From: Mycetohabitans endofungorum
Lineage (GTDB): Bacteria > Pseudomonadota > Gammaproteobacteria > Burkholderiales > Burkholderiaceae
NCBI RefSeq assembly: GCF_037477895.1
Contig: NZ_CP132744.1
Span: 1,054,001 to 1,118,000 of the forward strand
DNA length: 64,000 nt
Reading direction: 5' to 3'
Shown one piece after another: positions 54,401-64,000 of this stretch; position 1 is the first letter of the stretch, and each line of letters starts with the position of its first letter. A program made the position numbers and the translations under genes. Under the pieces are notes generated by a model. The model ran no database searches, was not told where the DNA came from, and worked only from the letters and a program-made list of their open reading frames with translations.

Positions 54401-57400
54401 ATGTCAGCTTCGCTATTTTCCCAAACTTTAAAGGAAGCGCGACGCGACGCGCTGGTCGATCGCTATATTGCGACGCAGGTGCCGACGGGTTTGAAGGACA
54501 GCATCCATACCGCCAATGATTTGTACGAGTATCTGCTGCTGGACACCCAAATCAGCGATCGTGTGAGCACGTCACCACTGGCCGAAGCGATTAGCAGCCT
54601 GCAGCTGTTTATCCATCGGGCGATGGAAGGCTATGACGGCGAGTTGGCGAGCACCGCGAAGCCTTACTTTGCACAGGATAAGTTCCTGTACAACTGGGAC
54701 GCTTTTAATCGACGTTACAGCACGTGGGCTGGTAAGGAGCGGCTTAGGTTCTATGCGGGAAATTATATCGATCCCACGCTGCGGTTGAATAAGACCCAGC
54801 TATTTCGGACCCTAGAGCAAGGGATATCGCAAGGGAAATTAAGTGACTCGCTGGTTCAGAAAAAGTTAGGTGAGTATCTAACTGAGTATAATACTCTTGC
54901 CAACCTTGAGTATATTAATGCGGCCAAAGGCGAGGATGAAAAGGCTGTATTTTTTGCAGCACGAACTCAAAGTCAGCCTTACAAATTTTATTGGAGAAAG
55001 CTAACGCTAGTCACTAGAGCGAATGGTAAGTTGGTGCCAGACCAGTGGACTGAGTGGCGGGAAATAACTGCTGGAATCGGGGATCCGTATAAGGGTTTGG
55101 TCAAGCTCTTTTGGGATAAAAATAGATTGAATGTTTGCTGGTATAACAAAATAGATAAGGGCAGTGAGGGATTTAGTTACGCCAAAAATATTTGGGGTAT
55201 GGATAATAATTTTAGTTGGGGCTCAAAGGGAAAAATGTTTGCATGTCACTTTGAGGAGATTGAGAGAAAAGGTGTAACTGGCACCGTTGAAGATCAACAT
55301 GTAAAAACGCAATATACTTCTGATGCAGAATTTATATTTTCTGGAGATTATTTCGTTTTTATCAATTCTGATACGGGTGCAAGACCAAGCTTTGGAGTTA
55401 CGCTGGTAGATGAATTTGGAAATGTATTTAAAGAATTAAAGGATGTGGGGAGGTATATATTAAATAATAATGATTTTTCTCAAAAAAAGATTTTGAAAAT
55501 TGCTCATGGGGTGGGCGATTCTAGCTCTAATTATTTAAAATTTGCATGCAATACAAATTTCGATAATTTAAAAAAAATTGAAAAATTAAAAAATTTTATA
55601 AATTACGATAGCTACGGGGAATTTGTTGAATCTGAAAATTTTAAGTTGCCAAGTGGTGAAGAAATTATACTGAAGCTGCCAAAAAATGTCGATTTGGCTA
55701 AGCTTTTTTCTGATCGGCAGGATGCGCTGTTTAATTACAGCTTGCAAAAGGATTTAGGCGGTCTAACCGCGTTTAGCGGCCCTTACGGAATGTACATTTG
55801 GGAAATTTTCTTCCATATCCCGTTCCTGGTGGCCGTACGGATGCAAACCGAACAACGGTATGACGAAGCAAACACTTGGTTTAAGCGTATCTTTAATAGC
55901 AGCGGCTATCGCGATGACGATGGTAATCCGCTTCACGATGACAGCGGCAATCCACGCTATTGGAATGTGATGCCGCTGCAGCTTGACACTGCCTGGGACA
56001 CGAGCCAGCCGGCGACCACGGACCCAGACGTCATCGCGGTGGCCGACCCAATGCACTACAAGCTAGCGATCTTTCTGCATGCGCTGGACTTGCTGATCGC
56101 ACGGGGCGATCACGCGTATCGGATGCTGGAGCGCGACACACTAGTCGAAGCCAAAATGTATTACATTCAGGCGCAGCAACTGCTCGGACCGCGCCCGGAT
56201 ATCCGCATCACGAACACGTGGCCCAATCCGACATTGAGCGCCGAGGCGGGGGCGATTGTCGAGCCGACCCGCAGCCGTCCATCCGACTCACTCACCTTCG
56301 CGAGCTGGCTGCGCACGGGTGACACGGCCGACATGGGTGACGGCCATTTCCTGCCGCCGTACAACGATGTGTTGCTGGGCTACTGGGACAAACTTGAACT
56401 GCGCTTGTATAACCTGCGTCATAACTTGAGTCTTGATGGTCAACCGTTGAATTTGCCGCTCTATGCGACGCCGGTGGACCCGGCTGAACTACAGCGCCAG
56501 CAAGCCGGAGGCGACGGCGCCAGCAGCGGTGCGATGGACGGCCAGAGCCATGTGCAGGGCTGGCGTTACCCGCTGTTGGCAGATCGTGCGCGCAACGCGG
56601 TGGGTTTGTTGACGCAATTTGGCAGCAGCCTGCAGATAGCGCTTGAGCGTCAGGACAATGAAAAGATGACGCTGTTGCTACAGACGCAGCAGCAGGTGGT
56701 GCTGAAACAGCAGGCAGACTTGCAGCAAAGTAACCTGAAAGGGCTGCAACATAGCTTGAGCGCGCTGCAAGCCAGCCGTGACGGCGCAACATTGCGCCAA
56801 ACTCACTTTCGTAACTTGATTGACGGTAACTTGTCCGAGGCGGAAATCGCTGGCTTGACGCTGCGCAGCACCGCGATGACGACCAATCTGGCGGCGACGG
56901 GGTTACTGATTGCCGGTGGCATCGCGAATGCGGCACCGAATACATTTGGTCTGGCCAACGGTGGGTCTCAATGGGGTGCGCCTGTGCTAGGTGCAGCGCA
57001 TGCCACACAGGCTGCGGCGAGCGCGCAGGATCAAAGTGCGGGCATTTCGGAGGTGACGGCCAGCTATCAGCGCCGTCAGCAAGAGTGGCAACTGCAGCAT
57101 GATATTGCTAAAAATGAAGTGACTCAGCTGGATGCACAAATCAAGAGCCTGACCGAACAAATTGCGATGGCCCAAAAACAAATCGCATTGGCTGAGACCG
57201 AGCAAGCGCATGCCCAGGCGCTGTACGAGTTTCAGACCACCCGTTTTACCGGACAAGCTTTATATAACTGGCTGGCTGCGCGCCTGTCCGCGCTCTATTA
57301 CCAACTGTACGATGTTACGCTGCCGGTATGCCTGCAGGCAAAAGCGGCGCTTGTGAAAGAACTGGGCACCCAAGACACCGATGGTGTGTTCCGGGTACCG

Positions 57401-58003
57401 GTATGGGACAACTTGTGGCAGGGTCTGCTGGCGGGCGAAGGGTTAAGTGTGGAGCTGCAAAAGCTTGAAAGCGTGTGGCTGGCACGTGGTGCTGATGGAT
57501 TGGAGGCAACACGTACGGTATCATTGAATACATTATTTGGTGCCGGTACCTTTAGGAAAATCATTCAAGATGTGTTGGATGGCAAATCCGTGTCACCGTC
57601 CGGGGGCGTGAGCCTGTCGCTGCAGGACAATGTTTTCCAAGCCACGCTGGACTTGAGCGTGTTAGAGCTGGACAAATCCTACAACATGAAAGAAAAGGTA
57701 CGTCGCATCAAGAGCGTTGCGGTAACGCTGCCGACGCTGCTGGGGCCCTATCAAGACATCGAGGCGACGCTGACATCAGGGACGGAGACGGCGACGCTCT
57801 CGCACGGCCTGAACGATAGCGGTCGGTTTGTCACCGATTTTAACGACAGCCGTTTCTTGCCGTTTGAGGGCATGGATGTCACTCAGGGCACGTTGTCGCT
57901 CAATATTTTCCATGCGGGCACGGACGATAACGCACAACGAGATGTGGTGGCGAACTTAAACGACATCATCGTGCACCTACATTACATTATTCGAGACGCG
58001 TAG
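54401..58003 (+). CDS. Tc toxin TcA subunit, second half (locus 2)
   Basis: 1200 residues from ATG 54401 (AAAGGAA upstream); 384 residues shorter than the locus 1 counterpart. The N-terminal region (FSQTLKEARRDALVDRYIAT, then LYEYLLLDTQISDRVSTSPL) is followed by an AT-rich variable stretch at about residues 140-450 with many Lys, Asn and Phe. The TcA framework resumes at GPYGMYIWEIFFHIPFLVAV. Pore-forming coiled coil around PNTFGLANGGSQWGAP and the TcB-binding end LPTLLGPYQDIEATL, then SRFLPFEGMDVTQG. The missing length falls in the variable receptor-binding part, so this locus should see a different host surface or have fewer receptor domains. Confidence 0.92.
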   Translation: MSASLFSQTLKEARRDALVDRYIATQVPTGLKDSIHTANDLYEYLLLDTQISDRVSTSPLAEAISSLQLFIHRAMEGYDGELASTAKPYFAQDKFLYNWDAFNRRYSTWAGKERLRFYAGNYIDPTLRLNKTQLFRTLEQGISQGKLSDSLVQKKLGEYLTEYNTLANLEYINAAKGEDEKAVFFAARTQSQPYKFYWRKLTLVTRANGKLVPDQWTEWREITAGIGDPYKGLVKLFWDKNRLNVCWYNKIDKGSEGFSYAKNIWGMDNNFSWGSKGKMFACHFEEIERKGVTGTVEDQHVKTQYTSDAEFIFSGDYFVFINSDTGARPSFGVTLVDEFGNVFKELKDVGRYILNNNDFSQKKILKIAHGVGDSSSNYLKFACNTNFDNLKKIEKLKNFINYDSYGEFVESENFKLPSGEEIILKLPKNVDLAKLFSDRQDALFNYSLQKDLGGLTAFSGPYGMYIWEIFFHIPFLVAVRMQTEQRYDEANTWFKRIFNSSGYRDDDGNPLHDDSGNPRYWNVMPLQLDTAWDTSQPATTDPDVIAVADPMHYKLAIFLHALDLLIARGDHAYRMLERDTLVEAKMYYIQAQQLLGPRPDIRITNTWPNPTLSAEAGAIVEPTRSRPSDSLTFASWLRTGDTADMGDGHFLPPYNDVLLGYWDKLELRLYNLRHNLSLDGQPLNLPLYATPVDPAELQRQQAGGDGASSGAMDGQSHVQGWRYPLLADRARNAVGLLTQFGSSLQIALERQDNEKMTLLLQTQQQVVLKQQADLQQSNLKGLQHSLSALQASRDGATLRQTHFRNLIDGNLSEAEIAGLTLRSTAMTTNLAATGLLIAGGIANAAPNTFGLANGGSQWGAPVLGAAHATQAAASAQDQSAGISEVTASYQRRQQEWQLQHDIAKNEVTQLDAQIKSLTEQIAMAQKQIALAETEQAHAQALYEFQTTRFTGQALYNWLAARLSALYYQLYDVTLPVCLQAKAALVKELGTQDTDGVFRVPVWDNLWQGLLAGEGLSVELQKLESVWLARGADGLEATRTVSLNTLFGAGTFRKIIQDVLDGKSVSPSGGVSLSLQDNVFQATLDLSVLELDKSYNMKEKVRRIKSVAVTLPTLLGPYQDIEATLTSGTETATLSHGLNDSGRFVTDFNDSRFLPFEGMDVTQGTLSLNIFHAGTDDNAQRDVVANLNDIIVHLHYIIRDA

Positions 58004-58024
58004 TTCCTGCTTCACATTTGCTCG

Positions 58025-58049
58025 CAGGCACTCGTTGGGCGAGTGCCTG
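58025..58049 (+). terminator. Perfect hairpin between TcA and TcB genes of locus 2
   Basis: CAGGCACTCG and CGAGTGCCTG are exact 10-base inverted repeats around TTGGG, 21 bases after the TcA stop. No T-run follows. It may partly stop transcription or stabilise the upstream mRNA, setting the TcA:TcB ratio (five to one in the holotoxin). Confidence 0.7.
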
Positions 58050-58087
58050 GAGGATAAAAAGTACTTCAGCATTCCTCAGGAGTCACT

Positions 58088-61000
58088 ATGTCAGCGCAGT
58101 CAGCTTCCGATGTCGCCCTATCCGAGCCGACGCTACCCAAAGGCGGCGGAGCCATGCGTGGGCTGGGCGAGGCGTTCGGGCCGGTTGACTCGTCGGGCGT
58201 CGCGACGATGACGCTGCCGCTGCCCGTGTCGGCCGGCCGTGGCTACGCGCCGCAACTGGCATTGCGCTATGCGAGCGGCAGGGGTAATGGCCCGTTTGGC
58301 GTCGGGTGGAACATCGGGCTAGCCAGCATTGGGCGACACACCGCTCGCGGCACGCCGCAATACGGCGACGGCGACGCATTCGTCGGTCCAGGCGGCGACG
58401 TACTCGAGCCGGAGCGCGATGCCGATGGCGCTGTGGTGCCACCTGCTGAGGTCAGTACCTATAACGGCCTGGCATTGGACGACACCTATCAGGTGGCGTG
58501 TTACTTTCCGCGCATCGAGCGCGGTTTTGCGCGCATTGAGCATTGGATTGGCAAAGCCAACGGCGGTGACTTCTGGCTCGTTCATGACGCGAGCGGTGAT
58601 CTGCATTGCTTTGGCAAAACAACCGCAGCCCGCATTGCCGATCCAGCGCAACCGTCGCATATCGCGGTGTGGTTGCTCGAAGAATCGGTCTCGCCCAACG
58701 GGCAACACATTGGGTATGGGTACAAGCCGGAGGATGATGCCGGTGTCGACCTGCAAGGCAGTGAAGCGAGGCGTGACCATGCCGCCAATCGCTACCTGGC
58801 CCAAGTGAAGTACGGCAACGTGTTGGCAGCCGACGCACTGTATCTGTTCACTTCATCGAAGCTAGATGACCAGTCATGGTTGTTCTCGCTAGTGTTCGAT
58901 TACGGCGAGCGTGGTACCGACCCGCAAACCCGGCCATCATGGTTGGCGACTGAGCATTGGCCGGTTAGGCGCGATGCGTTTTCACGCTACGACTACGGGT
59001 TCGAAGTGCGTTGTCACCGTTTATGTCGTCAGGCGCTGATGTTTCATCACTTTCCGGAAGAACTGGGCGAGCCCGCCACGCTAGTCGCCAGGCTGCTGCT
59101 CGAGTATGACGAGAATCCGGTGCTTACCCGGCTCGTTGGCGTGCAACGGCTCGCTTATGAGCCAGACGGCACGCTGCAATCACTGCCGCCGCTGGAGCTG
59201 GACTACACGCCGTTCGACGCTTCGGTGTCATCGGGCCAGTGGCAGCCATGTGAACTTTTTCCCGGATTGAATAACGCGCATCCGTACCAACTAGTGGATT
59301 TGCACGGCGAAGGCATCGCCGGCCTCTTGTATCGAGTTGGCTCCCTCTGGTATTACCGGGCGCCGATGCGGGCTAGCGGCGGCGGCGATGCGGTGACCTA
59401 CGACGCGTGGCGGCCACTGTCCGAGATCCCGTCACTACAGTCATCGGCGATGGCGCTGACGGATATCAACGGCGATGGCAGGCTGGACTGGCTTGTTACG
59501 CAGCCTGGTCTGGCTGGCTACTTTAGCTTGGCGCCCGACGGCACTTGGTCGACTTTTACGCCGTTCTCGGCGCTGCCCGTCGAGTTTTTCAACCAGCAGG
59601 CGACGCTGGCCGATTTGATGGGCGCGGGGCTGTCCGACCTCGCGCTCATTGGTCCCAAGAGCGTGCGCTTGTACGCAAACAAGCGGCACGGCTTTGCGGC
59701 CGGCATCAACGTGGAGCAGGCATCGACACTTCCCATTGCCGGGCGCGATGCACGAGAGGTGGTGGCGTTTTGCGACCTGCTGGGCTCTGGCCAGCAACAC
59801 CTGATCCGCATTCGCTGCGATGAGGTGACGGTCTGGCCAAACCTTGGGCGGGGCCGCTTTGGGCAGCCGTTCAGTTTTGCGCCATTGCCCTTCAATGCGC
59901 AGCAATTTGATCCTGCTTGCGTGTACCTGGCGGATTTGGATGGATCGGGCGCGGCCGATCTGTTATATGCGCAAAGCGACCACATCCGTATTTTCTTTAA
60001 TCAATCGGGCAACGGGTTTGCACCGCCCGTCGATCTGGCCTTGCCGCCGGGCGTGCGCTTTGACCGGCTCTGTGCGCTCAGCGTGGCGGATATCCAAGGG
60101 CAGGGCATGGCCAGCGTCGTGCTATCGGTGCCCCATCCGAGCCCGAAGCATTGGCGCTACGATTTCGCCCGTGCTAAGCCCTATTTGATGAATGTCATTA
60201 ACAACAACATGGGGATGGCGCACCGGATCGTCTACCGCAGCTCGGCTCAGGAATGGCTCGATGAAAAGCAGCAAGGCACGTGCTCAGCCAGTGGTCTGCC
60301 GTTTCCGGTGCACGTGGTGTCACGGCAAATCCAACTCGATGAAATTTCCGGCAATCAGCGGGTCCAGCAATACCGGTATCGTCAAGGTGTCTACGACGGG
60401 CAGGAGCGGGAATTTCGTGGGTTTGGCTTCATCGAGACACAAGATACGGGCGAGGATGCGAAGCCCGCGGGGCGCAATGTCAGCGAGGCACCGCCGCGGT
60501 TGACTCGAACCTGGTACCACATGGGTCGGCAGGATGACGAAACGGCGCTGTACGGCGAGCCCTGGCAGGACTCCAAAGCGTTCGCTTGCCACCCGAGCCG
60601 TTTGACCCGATGGGATGCAGAGACAAGCCAGGATGTGTTGCTCGACGATCCGGATGCAAAGCGCCGATGGTGGCTATACCGCGCGTTAAACGGCAGTGTA
60701 TTGCGCAGCGAAATCTATGGTTTGGACGGTGCGCCCCACCAGCAGGTGCCCTATCGCGTGACGGTAGCCCGTTATCAGGTGCGCGAGGTCCAGGCGGCGG
60801 GTCGCGATTACGCCCCGGTCGCTATGCCGTTGCCGCTGGAGCAGCTGGACTATGCGTACGAGCGCATCGAGGGCGATCCACAGGTCAGCCAGACGGTGAC
60901 TTTGCGCATCGATGCCTATGGTGTGCCGCTGCATAGCGTGACGGTTCACTATCCCCGGCGCGCCAAACCGGCGACGTCGCCTTACCCGGATACGTTACCA

Positions 61001-62530
61001 GATACTGCCTGGCACAGTTCGTACGACCCACAGCAGCAGCGCCTGCGGCTCACTGAGCAGCGCGCGAGCGTTTGGCATCTGACGCATCCCCAGCAGTGGC
61101 GGCTGGGTTTGCCGTGGCAGCAACGCAGCAACGCGTTGACCTACGACGCGGCGCGCGTGCCGGCCGGGGGACTGAATTTTGAAAATCTAAGCCAGGCGGA
61201 TGGTTTGTTGGGTGATGACCAGGTGCGCGTATTCGGCGGTCAAAGCGTGGTGGTGTACCGGGACACGGACACCCAGGGCGCCCCCAATTTCCTGGCGCTG
61301 GTCGATCACCAGGAAGTCGCGGAGTTGGATCAATCGAGCCTGGCCGCCTACGGCGGCTTATTCGATGAGCCGACGCTGACCGCAAAGCTCGTGGACGCCG
61401 GCTATCAGGCTTCACCCACCGTACTGGCCGTGCCCAATACAGTGGAAGCGCCGGTGTGGGTGATCGCCAGCGGCTATCGCACTTACCGTGGGCCAGACAG
61501 CTTTTATGTGCCGAGCGAAGTGCAAAAGACTAAACTCACCGGTGCCACGCAGCTCTCGTTCGATCCGTATTGTTGTGCGGTCACGCAGGTACAGGACGCG
61601 CTGGGCAACACCACGTCGGCGCAATACGACTACCGATTTCTGCAGCCGTGGCGCATGACGGATGTCAACGACAACCACCATGAAGTGCAGTTCGATGCGA
61701 TGGGCCGCGTAGTGGCCAGCACATTCTACGGCACGGAGCAGGCGCGCGACGTGGGATTTGATCCCATCACGGTTGCCCCGGTACCAACGAGTCTGACGGT
61801 GGAGCAGGCGATTGAGCAAGCCGGGGCCTCGACGCAGCGGGTGGCGAGCGTTCATGCGACGGATCTGTTTGCGTGGATGGGTCAGGTGTCCCGCTCAGAA
61901 CTGTCGCCAGGAGAAGTGGATGCATGTTGGCAGCAACTGATCGCTGAACGGTTCATCACGCCCCAGGGTTACATTCGCGCAAGCGCGCGTGACGGGCTGC
62001 GTGGCGGCGTGCTGAAGCGCCTTTCCGAACCTGTGCGCCAAGCGCTCGCCCGCGCTACACGGAACCCGGTGAACGCCGTGACGCTGACCGCTGACCGCTA
62101 TCCGAATGACACAGAGCAGCAGGTTCGGGTGGATGTTGCGTATACGGACGGCTTTGGCCGCACGCTGCAGGGCTGTGCCAAGGTGCCCAGCGGGTTGGCG
62201 TGGCAGCGTACTGCCGACGGCGAGATTGTCGTCGATGTCGATGGCAAGCCAAAGGAAGTGGATACCGGTTCAGCACCACGCTGGGCCGTGTCGGGGCGGA
62301 TCGAATACGACAACAAGGGTCAGCCGGTGCGCCACTACCAACCCTACTTCATGAATGACTGGGCGTATGTCGTGGATCGCGCGATGCGCAGCTGTGGTTA
62401 TGCGGAGACCACCTACTACGACCCGATCGGGCGGGCGGTGCGAGTCGTGACCGCGAAAGGGTATGAGCGCAGGACGAGTGTTTATCCGTGGTTTGTCGTC
62501 AATGAAGATGAAAACGATACGGCTGGCTAA
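58088..62530 (+). CDS. Tc toxin TcB subunit (locus 2)
   Basis: 1480 residues with CAGGAGT before the ATG. N-terminal SpvB domain (TLPKGGGAMRGLGEAFGPVD, then GNGPFGVGWNIGLASIGRHT). FG-GAP/propeller repeats (LHGEGIAGLLYRVG, DINGDGRLDWLVTQPGLAGY, DLDGSGAADLLYAQSD). TcdB middle domains (QREFRGFGFIE-like GQEREFRGFGFIETQD and the YERIEGDPQVSQTVTLRIDA region). The end is NEDENDTAG, exactly where the locus 1 protein continues into TcC. TcB forms half of the cocoon that holds the unfolded TcC toxin and docks on TcA through the propeller. Confidence 0.93.
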   Translation: MSAQSASDVALSEPTLPKGGGAMRGLGEAFGPVDSSGVATMTLPLPVSAGRGYAPQLALRYASGRGNGPFGVGWNIGLASIGRHTARGTPQYGDGDAFVGPGGDVLEPERDADGAVVPPAEVSTYNGLALDDTYQVACYFPRIERGFARIEHWIGKANGGDFWLVHDASGDLHCFGKTTAARIADPAQPSHIAVWLLEESVSPNGQHIGYGYKPEDDAGVDLQGSEARRDHAANRYLAQVKYGNVLAADALYLFTSSKLDDQSWLFSLVFDYGERGTDPQTRPSWLATEHWPVRRDAFSRYDYGFEVRCHRLCRQALMFHHFPEELGEPATLVARLLLEYDENPVLTRLVGVQRLAYEPDGTLQSLPPLELDYTPFDASVSSGQWQPCELFPGLNNAHPYQLVDLHGEGIAGLLYRVGSLWYYRAPMRASGGGDAVTYDAWRPLSEIPSLQSSAMALTDINGDGRLDWLVTQPGLAGYFSLAPDGTWSTFTPFSALPVEFFNQQATLADLMGAGLSDLALIGPKSVRLYANKRHGFAAGINVEQASTLPIAGRDAREVVAFCDLLGSGQQHLIRIRCDEVTVWPNLGRGRFGQPFSFAPLPFNAQQFDPACVYLADLDGSGAADLLYAQSDHIRIFFNQSGNGFAPPVDLALPPGVRFDRLCALSVADIQGQGMASVVLSVPHPSPKHWRYDFARAKPYLMNVINNNMGMAHRIVYRSSAQEWLDEKQQGTCSASGLPFPVHVVSRQIQLDEISGNQRVQQYRYRQGVYDGQEREFRGFGFIETQDTGEDAKPAGRNVSEAPPRLTRTWYHMGRQDDETALYGEPWQDSKAFACHPSRLTRWDAETSQDVLLDDPDAKRRWWLYRALNGSVLRSEIYGLDGAPHQQVPYRVTVARYQVREVQAAGRDYAPVAMPLPLEQLDYAYERIEGDPQVSQTVTLRIDAYGVPLHSVTVHYPRRAKPATSPYPDTLPDTAWHSSYDPQQQRLRLTEQRASVWHLTHPQQWRLGLPWQQRSNALTYDAARVPAGGLNFENLSQADGLLGDDQVRVFGGQSVVVYRDTDTQGAPNFLALVDHQEVAELDQSSLAAYGGLFDEPTLTAKLVDAGYQASPTVLAVPNTVEAPVWVIASGYRTYRGPDSFYVPSEVQKTKLTGATQLSFDPYCCAVTQVQDALGNTTSAQYDYRFLQPWRMTDVNDNHHEVQFDAMGRVVASTFYGTEQARDVGFDPITVAPVPTSLTVEQAIEQAGASTQRVASVHATDLFAWMGQVSRSELSPGEVDACWQQLIAERFITPQGYIRASARDGLRGGVLKRLSEPVRQALARATRNPVNAVTLTADRYPNDTEQQVRVDVAYTDGFGRTLQGCAKVPSGLAWQRTADGEIVVDVDGKPKEVDTGSAPRWAVSGRIEYDNKGQPVRHYQPYFMNDWAYVVDRAMRSCGYAETTYYDPIGRAVRVVTAKGYERRTSVYPWFVVNEDENDTAG

Positions 62531-62569
62531 TCCTGCCAACGCAGGGTGGACTAACACGAAAGGTATGCG

Positions 62570-64000
62570 ATGAACGAAACCAACTGGGAAAACGTCTGTC
62601 AAGGCACGCCGGTAATACACGTGATGGACAACCGCGGGTTGGGCATTCGCACGCTTCACTACAATCGCGACAGTAGCACGTCGGCGTTGGACGAGCGCGT
62701 GAGTGTGGCGCAATACACGGAATTGGGACATCTGCTGTCGATGACCGATGCGCGCCTGTTTGACGCGCAGCAGCAGGATCCTACGGTGGCACCCAATGTG
62801 CATTGCGTCAGCTCATTGAGCGGTCGCGCGCTGCGCCGTGACAGCGTGGACGCGGGCTTGAGCGTCGCGCTGTTCGATGTGGAAGGGCATATGGCCTGGA
62901 ACCAGGATGGTCGTGGCACCCAATGGCGGCAGGTCTGCGACGCGTTGGGGCGTGCCGTTGCCACCTACGTTCAGGCTTCACAAGAGGTCGAGCGGTGCCA
63001 CGAGCGCATCCTCTATGGCGAACAAGTGCCCCAGGCGTCGGCGCATAATCTGAGAGGCCAGGTGGCGCGCTATTACGATTCGGCGGGCCAGGTGCGTACG
63101 GCAGGATACACCCTAAGCGGGAAGTCATTGCAGGATACTAGACAGTTGCTGGTCAACCGGGATGCCCCGGCTAATTGGGCGGGCGAAGACGAAGCAGCGT
63201 GGGCGGCTCAACTGTCGGCCGATGCGTGGACCACCGAGCGGCAATACGATGCGCTGGGCGAAACGGTCTGGCAAACGGATGCGAAAGGTAACCGGCAGCG
63301 CCTTCGTGTCGACGTGGCGGGTCGGCTACAGATGAGTTGGCTAAAACTAGCCAACGCGAGTGACGAGCAGATTATCGTTGGCGACATCCAGTACACCGCC
63401 GCCGGTCAGCGGCTGAGCCAGACAGCCGGCAACGGCATGGTCACGACCTACGACTATGAAGCCCAAACGCAACGCCTGCTGTGCACGAACACGCGCCGCG
63501 ACGATGGCACGCCGCTGCAAGCGCAGGAATATACGTATGATCCGGTTGGCAACATCCTGACCGTGGGCGACGCCACACAGCCAACCCGCCACTTTCGCAA
63601 CCAGCGAGTGGCACCGCTGCACACATACCGCTACGACGCGCTGTACCAATTGCTGGAGGCCAGCGGACGAGAGAACGCCCCGGCTGGCCGTCAGGGGCTG
63701 GGCCTGCCGACACCGCAGCGCGATCCGATCAATTTGACCAACTACACCCGCAGCTATACGTACGATCGGGGGGGCAACCTCACCGCGATTCGCCATCAAG
63801 GCCAGGGGGACAACGCTTATCGCAACGATATCGTGATTGCGACCCGAAGCAACTACGGTGTCGCGCAGACTGAACAAGGCAATCTGCGCCCGGAAGACAT
63901 CGACGGCGGCGGTTTTTTTGATTGTAATGGCAACAGTTTGCAATTGCAGCCCGGCCAGCCCGTTGGTTGGAATGAGCGCAACCAGTTAAGGCAGGTGACG
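62570..64000 (+). CDS. Tc toxin TcC subunit, 3' part beyond window (locus 2)
   Basis: Open from the ATG at 62570 (AAAGG upstream) to the last base, 477 codons without a stop. It begins MNETNWENVCQGTPVIHVMD, then NRGLGIRTLHYNR, lining up with the fused region of locus 1 (DTPMVEVRDNQGLAVREVRYNR). YD/RHS repeats follow: ERQYDALGETVWQTDAKGN, AQEYTYDPVGNILTVGDATQ and NYTRSYTYDRGGNLTAIRHQ. The core end, self-cleavage site and toxin tip lie outside the window, so its activity cannot be told. It sits 39 bases after tcB and is surely in the same transcript. Confidence 0.93.
   Translation, partial: MNETNWENVCQGTPVIHVMDNRGLGIRTLHYNRDSSTSALDERVSVAQYTELGHLLSMTDARLFDAQQQDPTVAPNVHCVSSLSGRALRRDSVDAGLSVALFDVEGHMAWNQDGRGTQWRQVCDALGRAVATYVQASQEVERCHERILYGEQVPQASAHNLRGQVARYYDSAGQVRTAGYTLSGKSLQDTRQLLVNRDAPANWAGEDEAAWAAQLSADAWTTERQYDALGETVWQTDAKGNRQRLRVDVAGRLQMSWLKLANASDEQIIVGDIQYTAAGQRLSQTAGNGMVTTYDYEAQTQRLLCTNTRRDDGTPLQAQEYTYDPVGNILTVGDATQPTRHFRNQRVAPLHTYRYDALYQLLEASGRENAPAGRQGLGLPTPQRDPINLTNYTRSYTYDRGGNLTAIRHQGQGDNAYRNDIVIATRSNYGVAQTEQGNLRPEDIDGGGFFDCNGNSLQLQPGQPVGWNERNQLRQVT

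Noticed and set aside
1..64000. CRISPR array, rRNA or plasmid/phage replication origin
   Set aside because: No regularly spaced short repeats, rRNA sequence or iteron-like origin was seen on reading.

Overview
The window reads as chromosome of a high-GC betaproteobacterium of the Burkholderia group. The left end has a housekeeping run cysS (5' end missing), an AlkA-type glycosylase, accA, tilS and lysC, then tRNA-Ser(GCT). The accessory content (stand-alone NRPS-type condensation protein, toxin-complex loci, much insertion-sequence debris) would suit a host-associated relative such as Mycetohabitans; that genus-level suggestion is inference.

The accessory region starts right after tRNA-Ser (6295-6388), where a broken tyrosine-recombinase N-terminus lies, so the tRNA probably served as an integration site. 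The next 4 kb (7185-11310, minus strand) is strikingly AT-rich and holds the least familiar system here. A 25-codon peptide gene sits upstream of an enzyme resembling M29 aminopeptidase/NicX. A second 28-codon peptide reading frame sits upstream of a full-length paralogue of that enzyme. A 65-codon frame and a stand-alone condensation-domain protein follow. Both short peptides end in I-x-Q-x-Y-aromatic, which suggests two substrate/enzyme pairs of a peptide-based natural-product pathway. This was read by eye and needs a search.

From 11.6 to 20.2 kb lies IS debris (IS110 cut by a complete IS3-family element, IS3-type fragments, IS256) around an AbiEi/AbiEii toxin-antitoxin pair and a large SF1 helicase. 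From 20.4 to 28 kb come a secreted lectin-like protein, a DUF3079 protein, an ABC-ATPase remnant, a hemerythrin-YdeP operon, a DUF892 ferritin-like protein and a SIR2-domain protein. From 28.3 to 32.5 kb is a tightly packed minus-strand operon DUF3348-DUF802(MotA/TolQ-like)-OmpA/MotB-like-DUF2894. It looks like an ion-driven membrane machine and is reminiscent of the ZorAB part of Zorya.

The right half (33.1-64 kb) carries two toxin-complex (Tc) loci in tandem on the plus strand. Locus 1 has a split TcA and one fused TcB-TcC polypeptide ending in a deaminase-like toxin (HAE plus CxxC). Locus 2 has a split TcA, a separate TcB and a TcC that runs off the window. The two loci begin with homologous leader regions of roughly 700 bp, each with the same spaced promoter-like hexamers and a short reading frame starting MKKYPSL. 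A shorter, diverged copy of this leader lies upstream of the lectin-like gene, suggesting that the three loci are regulated together. The putative receptor-binding parts of both TcA second subunits and the deaminase tip are AT-richer than the surrounding framework, as expected for exchangeable modules.
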